A stretch of 64,000 bases of DNA from Deuterostichococcus epilithicus. Its lineage: Eukaryota > Chlorophyta > Trebouxiophyceae > Prasiolales > Stichococcaceae. The translations under genes were made by a program, and so were the position numbers. Under the pieces are notes generated by a model. The model worked only from the letters and a program-made list of their open reading frames with translations. It did not search any database and was not told the DNA's origin. This document shows positions 1 through 11,075 of the stretch, one piece after another (position 1 is the first letter of the stretch; the number at the start of each line of letters is the position of its first letter). The stretch spans positions 1,240,001 to 1,304,000 of the forward strand of contig JAVTLE010000007.1 in the NCBI GenBank assembly GCA_033439295.1, read 5' to 3'.

Positions 1-79
1 GAAGTTGTGTGGGCCTGACAGCGGAGTCTTGGCGCCGTGTCAATGCGAGAAGCGAATCTTCATGATGTCAGACCCTCAC

Positions 80-459
80 CCGAGTGTCTCATCCAGCATG
101 GGCGCGATGCGCTGCTCCTCGTTGAATGCCGGCACCACTATCGACAGCGACTTGGTGGCTTCGCTGAAGAGCGACGGCGCAGGCACCTGCGCAGGTGATG
201 CAAGGTTTGAAGCATTGGTGTCTGGGGGCCTGGGAGCTTGGCCATCTCACACCGCTGGCTCCGCCACTTCTGCTCGGGTTCCGACATGCGTATCGGAGAT
301 GCGTGCACGAGGGAAAAGAGGGATTGTCTTCCATGGCCTTGCCTTCTGCAGCGAGCTGGGGTCCTCCAAAAATTGGTCTGTCGATTTCTGGGCGCTTGCC
401 ACATTCAGCGTCGCGAACCACTGCAGCGTCCGGCTTACCGCCCAGGACAGCAGCAGCGA
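80..459 (-). CDS. ALG5: dolichyl-phosphate beta-glucosyltransferase, N-terminal part (partial)
   Basis: ALG5 transfers glucose from UDP-glucose to dolichyl phosphate at the ER membrane for N-glycan assembly. Two exons are visible, 459-343 and 186-80, and the gene runs off the left edge. The first reads ...DQFLEDPSSLQK. The second starts VPAPSLFSEATK and continues SLSIVVPAFNEE, the start of the GT2 fold that is diagnostic of ALG5, then ends in a GTGAGG donor. Joining them gives the family's usual 'DP..L.K.P.PS.F....K.LS.V.PA.NEE' order. The first exon ends at a GC donor (AAG|GCAAGG), and the phase works only with it. The initiator exon upstream of 459 was not found. It diverges from DCP1. Confidence 0.75.
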
Positions 460-1267
460 CTGCAATGGACACGCGGATCACTGATCAGCAAGCTGTTGTG
501 TGATGCATGCATGCCTGCGAGCGAGCGTGCAGCAGTGCATGTGCGTCGTCTGCGGCAGTTGTGTCGCATGCGTCAGCGCGGTTTCATGCAGTCGCCATCG
601 ACTCACTGTCGCAGCGATGACTCCACATAGTAGCCAGCTATCGGACAGCATTGCCTAGTGCACAATGTCCACGCTGCTGCAGAATCGCTGCCGCGCCTGA
701 TGTCCTATCACAACTCTCGACAGACTACATCGTGCAGATGCCCACCGTCGATTGCTTTGCTTATACTCTCGCGTGTCAGCAAGGACCAAAAGCTGTGCTT
801 TGTGCCCGCAGATCAGGGGCTGAACGAAGCTTCAGATCAACTCATCCCGAAAAATAGATTCACAACCTGATCGTGCGCTCTCGCAGAATGAGTACCCGTG
901 CAATCAACACTAGGGAGATCTTTTGTCAGAAGTTCTATATGCGAATGAGCCAGCACTCTGCTCGAAACTCGAGTGTGCAGAGTCTCCAAAGGTGTCTCCA
1001 ATGCAAGAAAGGGGTAGACTGCTCACCCCTCGTAAAACATCTCAAACAAAGAACGTGCTCAGCACTTTGCGAGTCAAAACCAGCGCAAGGCACGCCCTCT
1101 GTGAGTGTCGCCATCTGGCTGTTCTTGCAAATTCCTGGCCGTCGCACACGCTCGCGACGGAGTTTTGTTTGGGCTGGTAGCAGCATCCGTATCGGGATTC
1201 ACGTCTAGCAGAGCTTGGCTTGTGAGTCTGTCGGTTCACGATGCATACAACACACCGCCCTGCGCCT
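460..1267. other. divergent intergenic region ALG5/DCP1
   Basis: This stretch should hold the missing first exon of ALG5 and the shared promoter region. I see no further coding exon, RNA gene or convincing TATA motif in it. Confidence 0.4.
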
Positions 1268-3648
1268 ATGGACAGCAAAGCAACAGAGGAGCTGAATCTC
1301 AAGGTCATGAAAAGGATCGATTCCGCAACGGAAGAGGTGCGCTGGCTGCGATTGCTGTCGGTGACGTGTTGCCGGCTGACTTGAAAACGAATGAACTTCA
1401 ATGCTGTATCCTCTGTGTAGATTCTCGCGTCATCCGGCCATGTCGCGCTCTACGAGTTCAACATGGCTGACAAGAGCTGGGTGAGAGCACCTTGCCTTCT
1501 CGCCTGCTGCCTCCAGGACGATATCAGCACGCGCGTGATGGCGTCACCGTCGCCGTGAAAGTTTGATGCCGCCCATGTAGCTGCTCACGTCCCACATGAA
1601 GCCTTGTGCTTGAGCAGGCGCGCAAGGATGTGGAGGGCTCGCTGTTCCTGCAGAAGCGCAGCTCGGCGCCCATTTACCAGTTCACGATCTTGAACAAGAA
1701 GAGCCAATGTGAGCAGTTTCGACAGGCTTGCTGCAATGCACACATGCTGCAAAGCGCACGGCATCTTCCAGGTGAACCGACGCTCGAGGTGTCACACCCT
1801 AGCTCTGAAAGTCAGAGCTACCGTCTGCTTGCAGGCAACTACTCGGAGGAGCTGTCGGAAGCTTTCGCATTCGAAGAGCAGAACGAGAACTATCTGCTGT
1901 ACCGCAATGTGCACAATGAGGTGCGTCACAGCTGACCTGAATGAAATCGACCCACCCAAGAACAACTGCATCGATGATGAACCGTGCTCCCGACCCTTTT
2001 CTGTCGAGTTATGTGCGTAACGATCGACGACCGTCCTGAGCGTAGTCGGTTGATGGTGAACTGCAGGTGCTGTGCCTGTGGTTCCACTCGGCAGACGATT
2101 GCGCCAAAGTGGCCAAGCTGTTCCGGAGGGTCACGGGCGGCGCAGGCCTTGACAGGGTGAGCAGCATCGAACAGAGCCATTCCAGTGACTGCACGCAGCA
2201 GAAAGAGATGTTGATTGCCACTGGTCCGTTTGGACCACACGTTTCACCATGAGCATGCTGTGCAGGCCACGCACACGCAGTCGGCAAAGAGCGCGCCGGC
2301 TGCGGTCGCGCAGAATGGCAGCCGCGCTGTGGACGACAGCTTCTGGGACCAGGCGGCCACAGGCATGCAGGTGTGTGACCCTTTTCTCGACTGGCGTCTG
2401 GCGCCTCCAAGCCGCCACAGCAGCCGTTTGCTCAACCGAAAGCTGCAGGCATTCTTTCTGGATCAGGAAGCCGGTTGCGAGCTGAGGCATTTGTGCGGGC
2501 ACCGCTGCTGATGCGCCGCCATGGCAGTGCCTCGGCTGGAAACAGGGGTCTGCTCTGGCCAAGGCACGACGCCTGGATCACGCCATGTGCTGCAGGCGAA
2601 GCAGCTGCAGTCCACAGACGCGGCGCTGAACAATGGCGCGGCCCCTCAGACACAACGGCAGCCCTCAGGTGTGATGCCTGTCTGTCCCTGCTGTCCTTCA
2701 ATAGGCGCGGCGCCTTGCAAATCCACCAACTCAATGTGTCGGCCGAGTCGCCTGATGAACGCACGTACTGGTGCAGCTCAGACCTGCCGTTGTCAGCCCG
2801 AGGCTCAAGCTTGGGACTTGATCATGTCCTGCAGCGGCCAATGGACCGCTGCAGAAGCTGTTCTCCAACATCAAGCTGGCGCCGGGCGTGACGCCGCACC
2901 AGTCTGGCGGGCAGCAGCAGCCGCAGCCGCCACAGCAGCAGCCGTCCGTGCCGCTGCCACCGCGAAATCCGATCCCGCCGCCGCACCGCAGCTCTGCGCC
3001 GGCGCAGCGGCANCANCCGGCGGCCCCGCCGCAGCGCCCGCCCGCGCCGCCGGTCGAGCACGGCATGCAGCAGCAGCAGCAGCCTGCGGCGCGCAGTGGC
3101 AGCGGGCCTCTTCTTCCCACATCGCCCGCGCCGACGGCGCAGGCCAGCGGCGCGGCCAGCGGCGGGAGCGGCGCAGCGGGGACGCCCGGCAAGGCCTGCC
3201 CGCCCGCTCGGCCGCCGCTGCTGACGCCCTCCTTCTTCAAGCAGCCCGCGCCCCAGAGTGCGAAGCAGATTGCATGTCTCAATGTCTCAATGTCTTGCTT
3301 TTGTAATCAGACCAAAGTGCCAGGCTGCATGATGCATCGTCAGCCAGATGCATCCTCCCCTAGAAGAACAGATACACGCCGGCTCGGTGCCACATCCACC
3401 TGACCCGCTGCTCCTCTGCAGGGGACTCGGCGACCAGCCCGCTGCCCTTCTCCTTTGGCGGCGGCGCCTCGTCGCAGGCGCCCGGCAGCGGCGGCGGCGC
3501 GGCGGCAGCCTCCACCGACGCAGGCGCAGCCCCGGACGCGACGCGGGCGGCGGTGCGGCGCGCAGTGCTGGCGCTGGCGGAGCAGGAGCCGTTCCTCGAC
3601 ATGGTGGCAGCCGCGATGCGGGACGCCGGCTTCAAGTACCAGGGCTGA
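1268..3648 (+). CDS. DCP1: mRNA-decapping enzyme subunit 1
   Basis: DCP1 activates the DCP2 decapping enzyme in cytoplasmic 5'-3' mRNA decay. Exons: 1268-1336, 1421-1480, 1618-1708, 1835-1920, 2067-2156, 2266-2370, 2855-3257, 3422-3648; all phases agree and give about 376 aa. The N-terminal EVH1-like domain is clear: ELNLKVMKRID, HVALYEFNM, KDVEGSLFLQKR, NENYLLYRNVHNE, LCLWFHSADDCAKVAKL. The middle is Pro/Gln-rich and low complexity, with two N bases in it, then PLLTPSFF. The C-terminus (RRAVLALAEQEPFLDMVA) has the amphipathic pattern of the DCP1 trimerisation domain. The start is the first ATG upstream of the conserved block. The exon 6 to 7 junction is the least certain. Confidence 0.88.
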
Positions 3649-5068
3649 ACATGCGCAACAGGGTGAGCAGGGGGGGACCGACACTTGGCCCCCTGCGCGC
3701 AGCAACTCGCGAGCCGTCGGCGTGCTGCTTTCTGGCGGCTGCTGGTCGGCCTGCCAGTGGCCACAGCCCTGGCAAGCGTGCCGGCGCACATGCCTCGCTG
3801 TCAGCTGCGCTGGCCACCGTTTGCGGCTGCCGTATCACGCTCCAGAGGCTGGGGCACACAGCAAGTTGTTGACCATTAGCAGACAGCTCAGCGGGGGTTG
3901 CGACCGCGTCAGTCAGCGCTGCGCCAGTGATCACGCCGGGTTCAGCATTGCACACCGTACTTCGTTCTGTCAGTTTGCAACAGCGGGTGCGGTCAGCTTC
4001 GGCTGGCGGCAGCTCGTGCATGGGTGCCATTTTTGCAGCGCACACCATGCACAGGTCGGTCAGTCATTTCGGACCAGCTGCATTTCGGCAGGGGTGCAGT
4101 TTGGCAGCGGCATCAGTGGTATTGCCTCGCTGCAAGTGGCAAAGGCTGCCCCCTGCGCCTCTTACTGCGGCTGGGTGGCTGAGAATGGACAGGCAGGGGC
4201 CATTGCCTGCAAGACACGAAACCGCCAGCGGCGGGCCTAGTGGCGCAAAGTTGCAGCAGTACACAAGTGCTGCAACAGGTTAGCCCAGACGCACGACGTG
4301 CGGAGTCGGCAGCCGCAAGTGGTCTGACAAATATAAGCCCCGCCGTAGTCAGCCATCACTGCGGAGGGATGTCAACACGTCAGAACTCCGCCTGCCACCC
4401 GCTGTGCTATGGTTGCAGCGGGCCTTCAAATGTTGTGCCCCCAGGACTCGAGACAGTTCACACATCGTTTGTGTGTCGATCACACCGCCTTGCTACTGGT
4501 GGATATGCAAGGTGCTTACACCAGCCACAAATTCCAGCCCCTTCGACAGGTTCCAAGGTTGCCAAAGCGAATTGATGTTGTAATAAAAATCGGTTTGACA
4601 GCGGCCGGTCCTCTTGCCGCAGTTCGCCAACATTCAAGGTGCACAAGGTGACGTTCTTCAAGCATGTGCCTCACGGCTGGTCCTGCTGCTGTCACACGAA
4701 GGTTGTTGTTCCCACCAGAAACAGAGACAAAACCTCGAAGAATTCCGACTTGGCACAAGTCTTTCAAACGAAACTGTCACAGGCTTCGTCCCTGCGCTCG
4801 AATGCGCGGCCGGCATGCACTGCCAAACACCGCGAGTGGCCAAGGGCAGCACACGAGGAAAGCTGCAGCTGTGTTCAAGCCCAGCGCTCCGAATGCGGTG
4901 GTTGCTTCAGGTCGCACAACGCACACGTTTCCATGCGCTCCTCCCCGCCTGATAGTGGCGGAGCCTCTGGCGTTGACCACGAGGCGTTCAATGCTCAAGC
5001 GGCCCCGCAAGCCTAGTGTCCACAGCCGCTTCGACATGCACCGCGGCTCCAATCCAAGAGCCCAGCTC
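3649..5068. other. convergent intergenic region DCP1/DXR
   Basis: This 1.4 kb separates two 3' ends. Open frames here show no family pattern. TGTAA at 4579-4583 (plus) and its complement TTACA at 4516-4520 (serving the minus strand) are possible poly(A) signals of DCP1 and DXR, but both imply long 3' UTRs. Confidence 0.4.
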
Positions 5069-8000
5069 TCAGGCGGCGACCGCGAGCCGCTTGTCCACAG
5101 CCTCCTTGACGTGGCGCCGCGCCCAGGCGTCAGAGTCCACGATGTCCTCCAGGGTGGGCTTCAGCATGAGGTCCGCCTTGTGCGCCTCGCACGTCGCCTC
5201 CACCGTTCTCACGATGTCCAGGTAGCCGATCTTCTCGTCCAGGAACATCTCCACTGCCTGCGGCAAGACGCAGGAAGCAGAAGTTGAGCCGGTGAGAAGG
5301 TCGAAGGGCAAATGCGTCTCGAGAGGTTCAGAGGAAGGTTCGGCGCCACGGCTGCCTTCACAGGCAGCCGGGGTTCTGGTGCAGGACATGCCCCCAAATA
5401 TGCGCTCGCGAAAGCTACAGTGCAAGGGGGATCTCAGAGGAACTGCACGCTGATGGGGGCTGGCGGTGCTGCAACGTGCTCAAGTGGTGCTTCAGAGCCA
5501 CGCGCGTCTTAACAGCAGTTTGGAAAAGACTGCCAAACGCCTGAAGCAGGTGCGAACCCAAACTCTTGCAGGTCATCCTGTCATTTCCGAAGCATTCAGC
5601 ATTCAGTGTGTCAGGTGAAAGAAAAGAGGCACCTGCTCATTGGCGGCGGACAGCACGCCGGTCATGGTGCCGCCGGTGCGCCCCGCGGCATACGCCAGGT
5701 CCATCGCCGGGTACTTGGCGTTGTCCGGGTGCCTGAAGCGTTGCAGAATGTCCACTTGCTGTGGGCTTTGTCGTTGATGGCATGCTGCGACACCCGGCCC
5801 CGCATGCAACCCGGGGCTCCGCATTGCACAGCCTGGTATGACCTCTGCATCCCCTTTTGCGTCCCCTGGGCACTGCTCGAACCCAAGGCCCCGAATGCGC
5901 ATCCATGCCAGACGCGGGGTGCGCAGCGGCAGTCAATGGCACGCCTGAACGTGAGGTCGCCCATCTTGACGAAGTCGAGGCGCGGCCATGTCTTCTCGGA
6001 GCAGGGCACTCGCTGCGGCCACGACATGGTGTACAGGATGGGCAGCCGCATGTCCGGCCAGCCCAGCTGCATGCACAGGCAGCGCGTAGTCTCAGCATGC
6101 TGTGGTGGCCTTGATTGTTTGGTTTGGGGCAAGTCATGGCTTGTCCCCAAAATCTCACGCCGTGACGGGACCGGCCACCGCAGGGTGGCAAGTGACATGA
6201 ATTGTCATCCAAAATGATGGGTGCTGGCGATGTGAGGGTCGACAGGGCGGAATCCATCTGTTCTGCCCCGACACCCCGCACCTGAGCCAGGACGGAGGAG
6301 TCCTGCGTCTCCACCATGGAGTGGATGATGCTCTGCGGGTGGATCACGATGTCGATGTTGTCGTACGATGCGCCGTACAGGTAGTGCGCCTCGATCACCT
6401 GCGCGCACCGCAGGGTGGGTTCAGCTTTTTATGCCAGGCATCCGAAGGGTTTTGAGCGACCAATGTGTCAAGGCCGCTTGGGGCCACAACAACGACGGGC
6501 ACCCGAGGGGCTGCAGCTTCACGTGCCCCACACGTGCCGGGTGTGCACAGCCGTCAGAGGAGCCTGGTACCGTGCGAGGAATCTCCGCCGCCGCACGGGC
6601 AGGCGTGCCGCAGTGCTGCACAAGCACACCTCCAGGCCCTTGTTCATGAGCGTGGCGCTGTCCACCGTGATCTTGCGGCCCATGGACCAGTTGGGGTGTT
6701 TCAGCGCGTCCGCGACGGTGACTGTTTTCAGGCGCTCAACGTCCCAGTCGCGGAACGCGCCACCGCTGGCCGTGAGGATGATGCGCCGCATGCCACCCTC
6801 CGGCAGGCCCTGTGTCGAAACAAGGATGCTTCATCGAGCCGGCAGCGCTTATTGACCCAGGCAGCTGACGTCCAGTCGCAGCATGCGCTGCCGGAGGCCG
6901 TGAGGGTGATGCGCCGCGTGCCGCCCCCCGGTAGGCCCTGGGTCGAAGAACGCCTTCATCATTTCGGGTGCGAATTCATGTGCGCCGGCGCACCAGTCGC
7001 GGAATCTGCCGCCGCTGGCTGAGAGGAAAATGCGCCGCATGCCGCTCTCCAGCAAGCCCCTAGGCTGAGATCGAGGAATCGTTGCACTGAATTATGCCTG
7101 TCGGCAGGAGCCGTCACGGTGGGCATGGAGCAAGCTTTGGGCCGACAACAACTCAATCAAATCTCCTGTTGTCGCTCGATCCAACATCGGTCCTTCCTGG
7201 TCCAGTATCTGTCCTGCGACCCACACCTGGATGCACTGGAAGATGGCGGAGTGCTCCGAGTCCGCAGGCAGGATGTTGACGCCGTACTTCGCCGCCAGCG
7301 GCAGCACGTAGGGGCCGCCCGCGATGAGCGTCTCCTTGTTGGCCAGGCAGATGTCCTTGCCCTCGCGGATTGCCGCCACCGTCGGCTGCAGCCCCGCGCA
7401 CCCAACAATGCCTGGGGGACATGCACAGGAAACTGTCCCCGAGAGGCCAGGTGGGGACGCAAAGGGCAGTCTGGATGGCTCGGCCTTTGCGGGCGGCCGC
7501 CACCGTCGGCTGCAGCCACGCACACCCGACGGTGCATGTGAGCAGGCACACCGTCTGAGGGGCAGGCGCAGTGGCCAATCACACTGGCTTGCCCTCCCAG
7601 AGGGCCGCAACTGTCGGCTGCAGTACTGCACACCCGAGGATGCCTGGGGCGCAGGCACAGGACACCCCTGACGGGCAGGTGTGAGGGGGTGCTGCAGGCA
7701 TGATGCGTCAGCGGCATGAGAGGCCGCCAGCGTCGGCTGCAGGCCGCAAAACCGAGGATGCCTTGGAGCATGAGCTTCTGAGGCCCGGCGCTTCGTGTAG
7801 CAAGGTGTGGCGGCATCGAGACGCCTGGGCCTTGCGGCCCGCAATGGTTAGCTGACGCACATGGAAGCTGCCATTGTATTCTGGCTGTGGTTCCCGCTGC
7901 AGCCGCGCCCGCCACCAGTGCCACACCGCTGCTGCTGCGGACAGCAGCGGAGCGCTGCTGATGGCTCACTGCAGCTGCATTCTACCGCCCACCCGTGAAG

Positions 8001-9118
8001 ACTGCCTCAGTGCCAAAAATATGCGCTCGCAATTTGTACACTTCCAACAGCTGCCTGCCATTGTTGATCGTTCTTCGTTGTTGGCCAGTTGCTGTACAAG
8101 CCTGGCCTGTTGCTGCACAAGCAGACATGCAGCCACAAATTTCAGACTTCCATGCTTGCATTGCAGCTGCCGGACCCTTACCGGTGATTACCGCCTCGGC
8201 ATCGGGGTGCTGAGCGCACTCCACGGCGCCGGCGTCGCCCAGAACGATCTCCGGCATGTGCCCGCCCTTGAGCCGCTCCTTCAGCTCCTCCACCTTGCTG
8301 GCGTCCCGCAGCGCCACCAGCTTCGGCTTGAATTGCCGCACCTGCGCTGGTGTCCGGGTTTCCGTGCTGCTCGGTGGCAGAGCGGCGATGTCGTGCCAGC
8401 AGGCACGTTGCATGGCAATGCATTGTGCATAGGTGCCTGCTGACCTTGGTGCGCAGAAGGCACTTAGCGTAGAGCTACGCAGCCACATTTGGTGCAGCAT
8501 ATGGAGCCGCTAATTTCAGATGCTCGACAGCGTAGCCGCGAGCTCATGCAGCCAATGGCGGCGCGGAGTGGCAAGCGCGTGCCTGCTCTGCTAGGAGCTC
8601 GACGTTCGAGCCGGCCGCCATTGCCACGATTTCAAAGCGATCTGGGTTCTCCGCGACAATGTCCAGCGTTTGCGTGCCGATGCTGCCTGTGCTGCCGAGC
8701 AGCGAGAACCGCTGCGGCCGCATGTAACAGGAACCGGTTGACGAGGTGCTGGTTTCATGCTGTTGGCGCATTCAGATCTGAGCACCCGCATCTAGCAATC
8801 ATGCATTGCGTCTGCCAACTCTCGGACCGCCTGTCCCAGCCTGGATCGCCCCGTGCCACCCACCTTGGGCCCAGATCGCTGCTCCGCCTCAGGCGGTGCC
8901 ACAGCACGGCCTGGCCACGCAGGCGGTGGGCCTGAACCATTGCTGCCATTGCTGCCCTCTGCACGTACGAGCATTTGACGCTGCTGCTGTCGCCGGCTGC
9001 CCGCGCGCTGGTTCCGGAGTTGAGAGCATTCTCCCGAGAATGGCAGCGTCCTGCCTGACGTGGCGCAGACCTGCTGCGCGCCTAGCTGCATCTGCAGCAT
9101 GCTTCCGAGATGCGCCAT
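5069..9118 (-). CDS. DXR: 1-deoxy-D-xylulose 5-phosphate reductoisomerase, plastid
   Basis: DXR makes 2-C-methyl-D-erythritol 4-phosphate with NADPH and Mn/Mg, the first committed step of the plastid MEP isoprenoid pathway. Exons on minus: 9118-8864, 8711-8583, 8341-8182, 7411-7227, 6809-6630, 6398-6282, 6066-5945, 5732-5633, 5257-5069. They give 478 aa, the plant length. Seen in order: transit peptide, [10 protein letters not shown], Rossmann [25 protein letters not shown], acidic site [39 protein letters not shown], and the [13 protein letters not shown] region. Two introns start with GC (after 8583 and after 5945), and the phase requires both. Introns 3 and 4 carry repeated heads of the following exon, annotated separately. 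Confidence 0.96.
6871..7060 (-). repeat. two exon-5-head echoes in DXR intron 4
   Basis: In the gene sense, 7060-6992 and 6938-6871 are diverged copies of the first ~66 nt of DXR exon 5 (true copy 6809-6743). The translations are [16 protein letters not shown] and [16 protein letters not shown] against the real [16 protein letters not shown]. Both keep an AG just upstream and meet a GT soon after the copied part (TG|GTGCGC and AC|GTCAGC). Used as exons, neither would keep the DXR reading frame cleanly. Confidence 0.85.
7480..7762 (-). repeat. three exon-4-head echoes in DXR intron 3
   Basis: In the gene sense, copies of the exon 4 head (true copy 7411-7363, [14 protein letters not shown]) lie at about 7762-7722, 7646-7589 and 7540-7480. 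The middle copy reads [19 protein letters not shown] after an intact CCCCAG acceptor. The nearest copy reads [17 protein letters not shown] but has lost its AG. The farthest has a 1-nt shift. Spacing is about 110-130 nt. Confidence 0.85.
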
Positions 9119-10064
9119 TGATGCAAAACTCTAATGTGACGGGCGCACAAGCTCGGAAGCAGCTCGTCGATAAGGTTAGCTGTGCGCTAGTTGTCCTAAT
9201 GGCCGCCAAACGAATATGTGGTGGGCTCGCTGTTTCCAGCCAGCACTGTCCTCGCACTTGGGAGACGAGCACCAAAGCGCGAGCAGGTAGGGCTGCTGAA
9301 GCGGGATTTGCCGGACATCAGTGTACAATCATAAGAGTAAACTGACCTGAGGCGTCAGGCCGACAGGAAGGGCACCAAGTGCGCGCGTGAAAGGCGGCGG
9401 CTGCAGGGGTATCGTCAGCGGGGTACAGCATGCGGGAATCAGGGCAATATGCTGTGCACCGAACGGCCCCCTTATAGATACCTGTTTCCAGCCAGGAAGG
9501 CCAGAGATTGGGGAGGTAACACATCATGCCAACTGATTCCTCCCTCGAATAACATATGCCTTTGACATGGTGCATGCTCAACAGATCCGAGTTTGCTCGA
9601 CACGACACAACATAACTGAACTGACGCACGCTGCACTACGTGTGTCCGGTGCAGCATTCAGTCGTTTCACTACTGCTTGCACTTCTTGTCACTCGACCTC
9701 TAAGGCACTACTCATGTCCGGCGCATTTCACATCCATTCCATCCTCCCTCTGGGGGCCGAGATGCGGTTGCCAGATGGTAATGCTACTGCCGGAGGTGTT
9801 GTTGTTCTTGGCACCCCGCCGCCGGGCATTACTGGACGCATTCACCACACCTTCACCACATTACAGCTTGCTGTACCGCACGCGCATGCCATGCGTCCTG
9901 GAGTAGTAGTGCGCTGCGGAGCAATGAGAACACGTTGATGCTGCCCTGCCTGAAGAACAGCTCGCGATTGAACTCGTGCAAGAGCCAGCTGATGCTGAGC
10001 CATTCCCCGTCATCATGGCACCGCACGCAGCACAAGCAGCAACACTTACCACATCTGTGGTCCG
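9119..10064. other. intergenic, DXR 5' side and 3' side of the small membrane-protein gene
   Basis: No coding exon was recognised. TTACA at 9861-9865 (TGTAA on minus) lies about 200 nt past the stop of the gene to the right and may be its poly(A) signal. The DXR promoter should lie in the left part. Confidence 0.4.
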
Positions 10065-10700
10065 TCACTGCTGGCGCGTGGAGGTTTCGATCTCGCCTAG
10101 CACGACCTCCTTGCGAATTCTGTCGGCCTTCTGCTGTGCGCGCTGGTCTGCAGTCCAACAGTAGTGTGTGCCACACACAACATGCAAGGGATATATTTCC
10201 GCTATGCGTGCTTTGGACTGCGTGCAATGGTGCGCCAATGCAGGACATGCAGGCTGAATTGTGTTGAGTTTGCCGCGGTGCAGTCATCAGCTGTGACTCA
10301 CCTGCGATCATAAAGGCGGCTACCACTAGCAGGCCTATGCGGAGCGAGGTCAACACTGCATCAGAATGAGCGCTGCCTTGCCCAAGTATGCACTTATGCA
10401 TCGGAATACGAAGCAGCAAACAGCAGCATCGCTTTCCACCGGCGTCCACTCCCATCCCATGCAGAGGTCCAGCACATGCAAACAGCGTCAGGGCAGCCCG
10501 ACACAACCTGTGGTCAGGCCCCACGTCCAAGGATCACGGTTGACCGAGGCCTTCAGCTTGGCAGCCAGTGACCGCTCAGCAGGCTCCTTCGGAGCTGCTG
10601 ATGGGCTGGCCTGAGATGTGCTGGCATATGAGCGGCTCATCTGGCGGTGGTGGGAAAGCTGCTGCAGACCCAGTCGACCTTTCCCTAGAAGCGCGTTCAT
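10065..10700 (-). CDS. small single-pass membrane protein, probably mitochondrial
   Basis: Three exons (10700-10508, 10355-10302, 10147-10065) join in phase to 109 aa. The start is the ATG giving MNALLGKGRLGLQQL, an Arg/Ser-rich acid-free stretch (SHHRQMSRSYASTSQ) typical of a mitochondrial presequence. Then come DPWTWGL, one hydrophobic helix (LRIGLLVVAAFMIA, about residues 68-82), and a charged tail (QQKADRIRKEVVLGEIE). I do not recognise the family. Size and layout recall accessory subunits of inner-membrane complexes, but that is only an analogy. Introns use GTTGTG and GTGAGT donors. Confidence 0.6.
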
Positions 10701-11075
10701 GCTGAGTTCAGCTGTGCTATGAAACGATGGTGGCCTGCATGTCGGAGGTCTACACAATTTCAACTTTGTGGGTCACGTTATTGGGCGAGGCGACAGGTTC
10801 TATCATTAAGCCGACACGCGACGAGTCACAGACTTCAACCTGGAATACTGTGCAGGATACAACACGCGGTGGTTGCAGTTGTGTCACGCCAGGGCATATA
10901 CAAAAGCTGCAGTGTCAAACGCAACCGCGTCTCTGATGCACACAACTAAGGGTTGGCATGTTCTCCTCAGTTGTCGCTGTGCCGTTCCTCAAGGCAAACG
11001 TTCCTCAAGGAAAGGGGTTTGCTGCCTACAGCACGAAAGGCAGCACCGCATCTCTTTGGTCTCCGCCCAGGCAAA
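10701..11075. other. intergenic, small membrane protein 5' / phosphatase 3'
   Basis: Both flanking genes are on minus. The stretch holds the 5' region of the small protein and the 3' UTR of the phosphatase. Nothing else is recognisable. Confidence 0.35.

Noticed and set aside
3455-5016. Open frames after DCP1 as a separate gene
   Set aside because: No recognisable domain, composition or splice pattern; most likely 3' UTR and intergenic sequence.
7354-7770. CRISPR-like array of spaced repeats
   Set aside because: The repeats are diverged copies of a DXR exon head in a eukaryotic intron, with unequal spacing and no palindrome.
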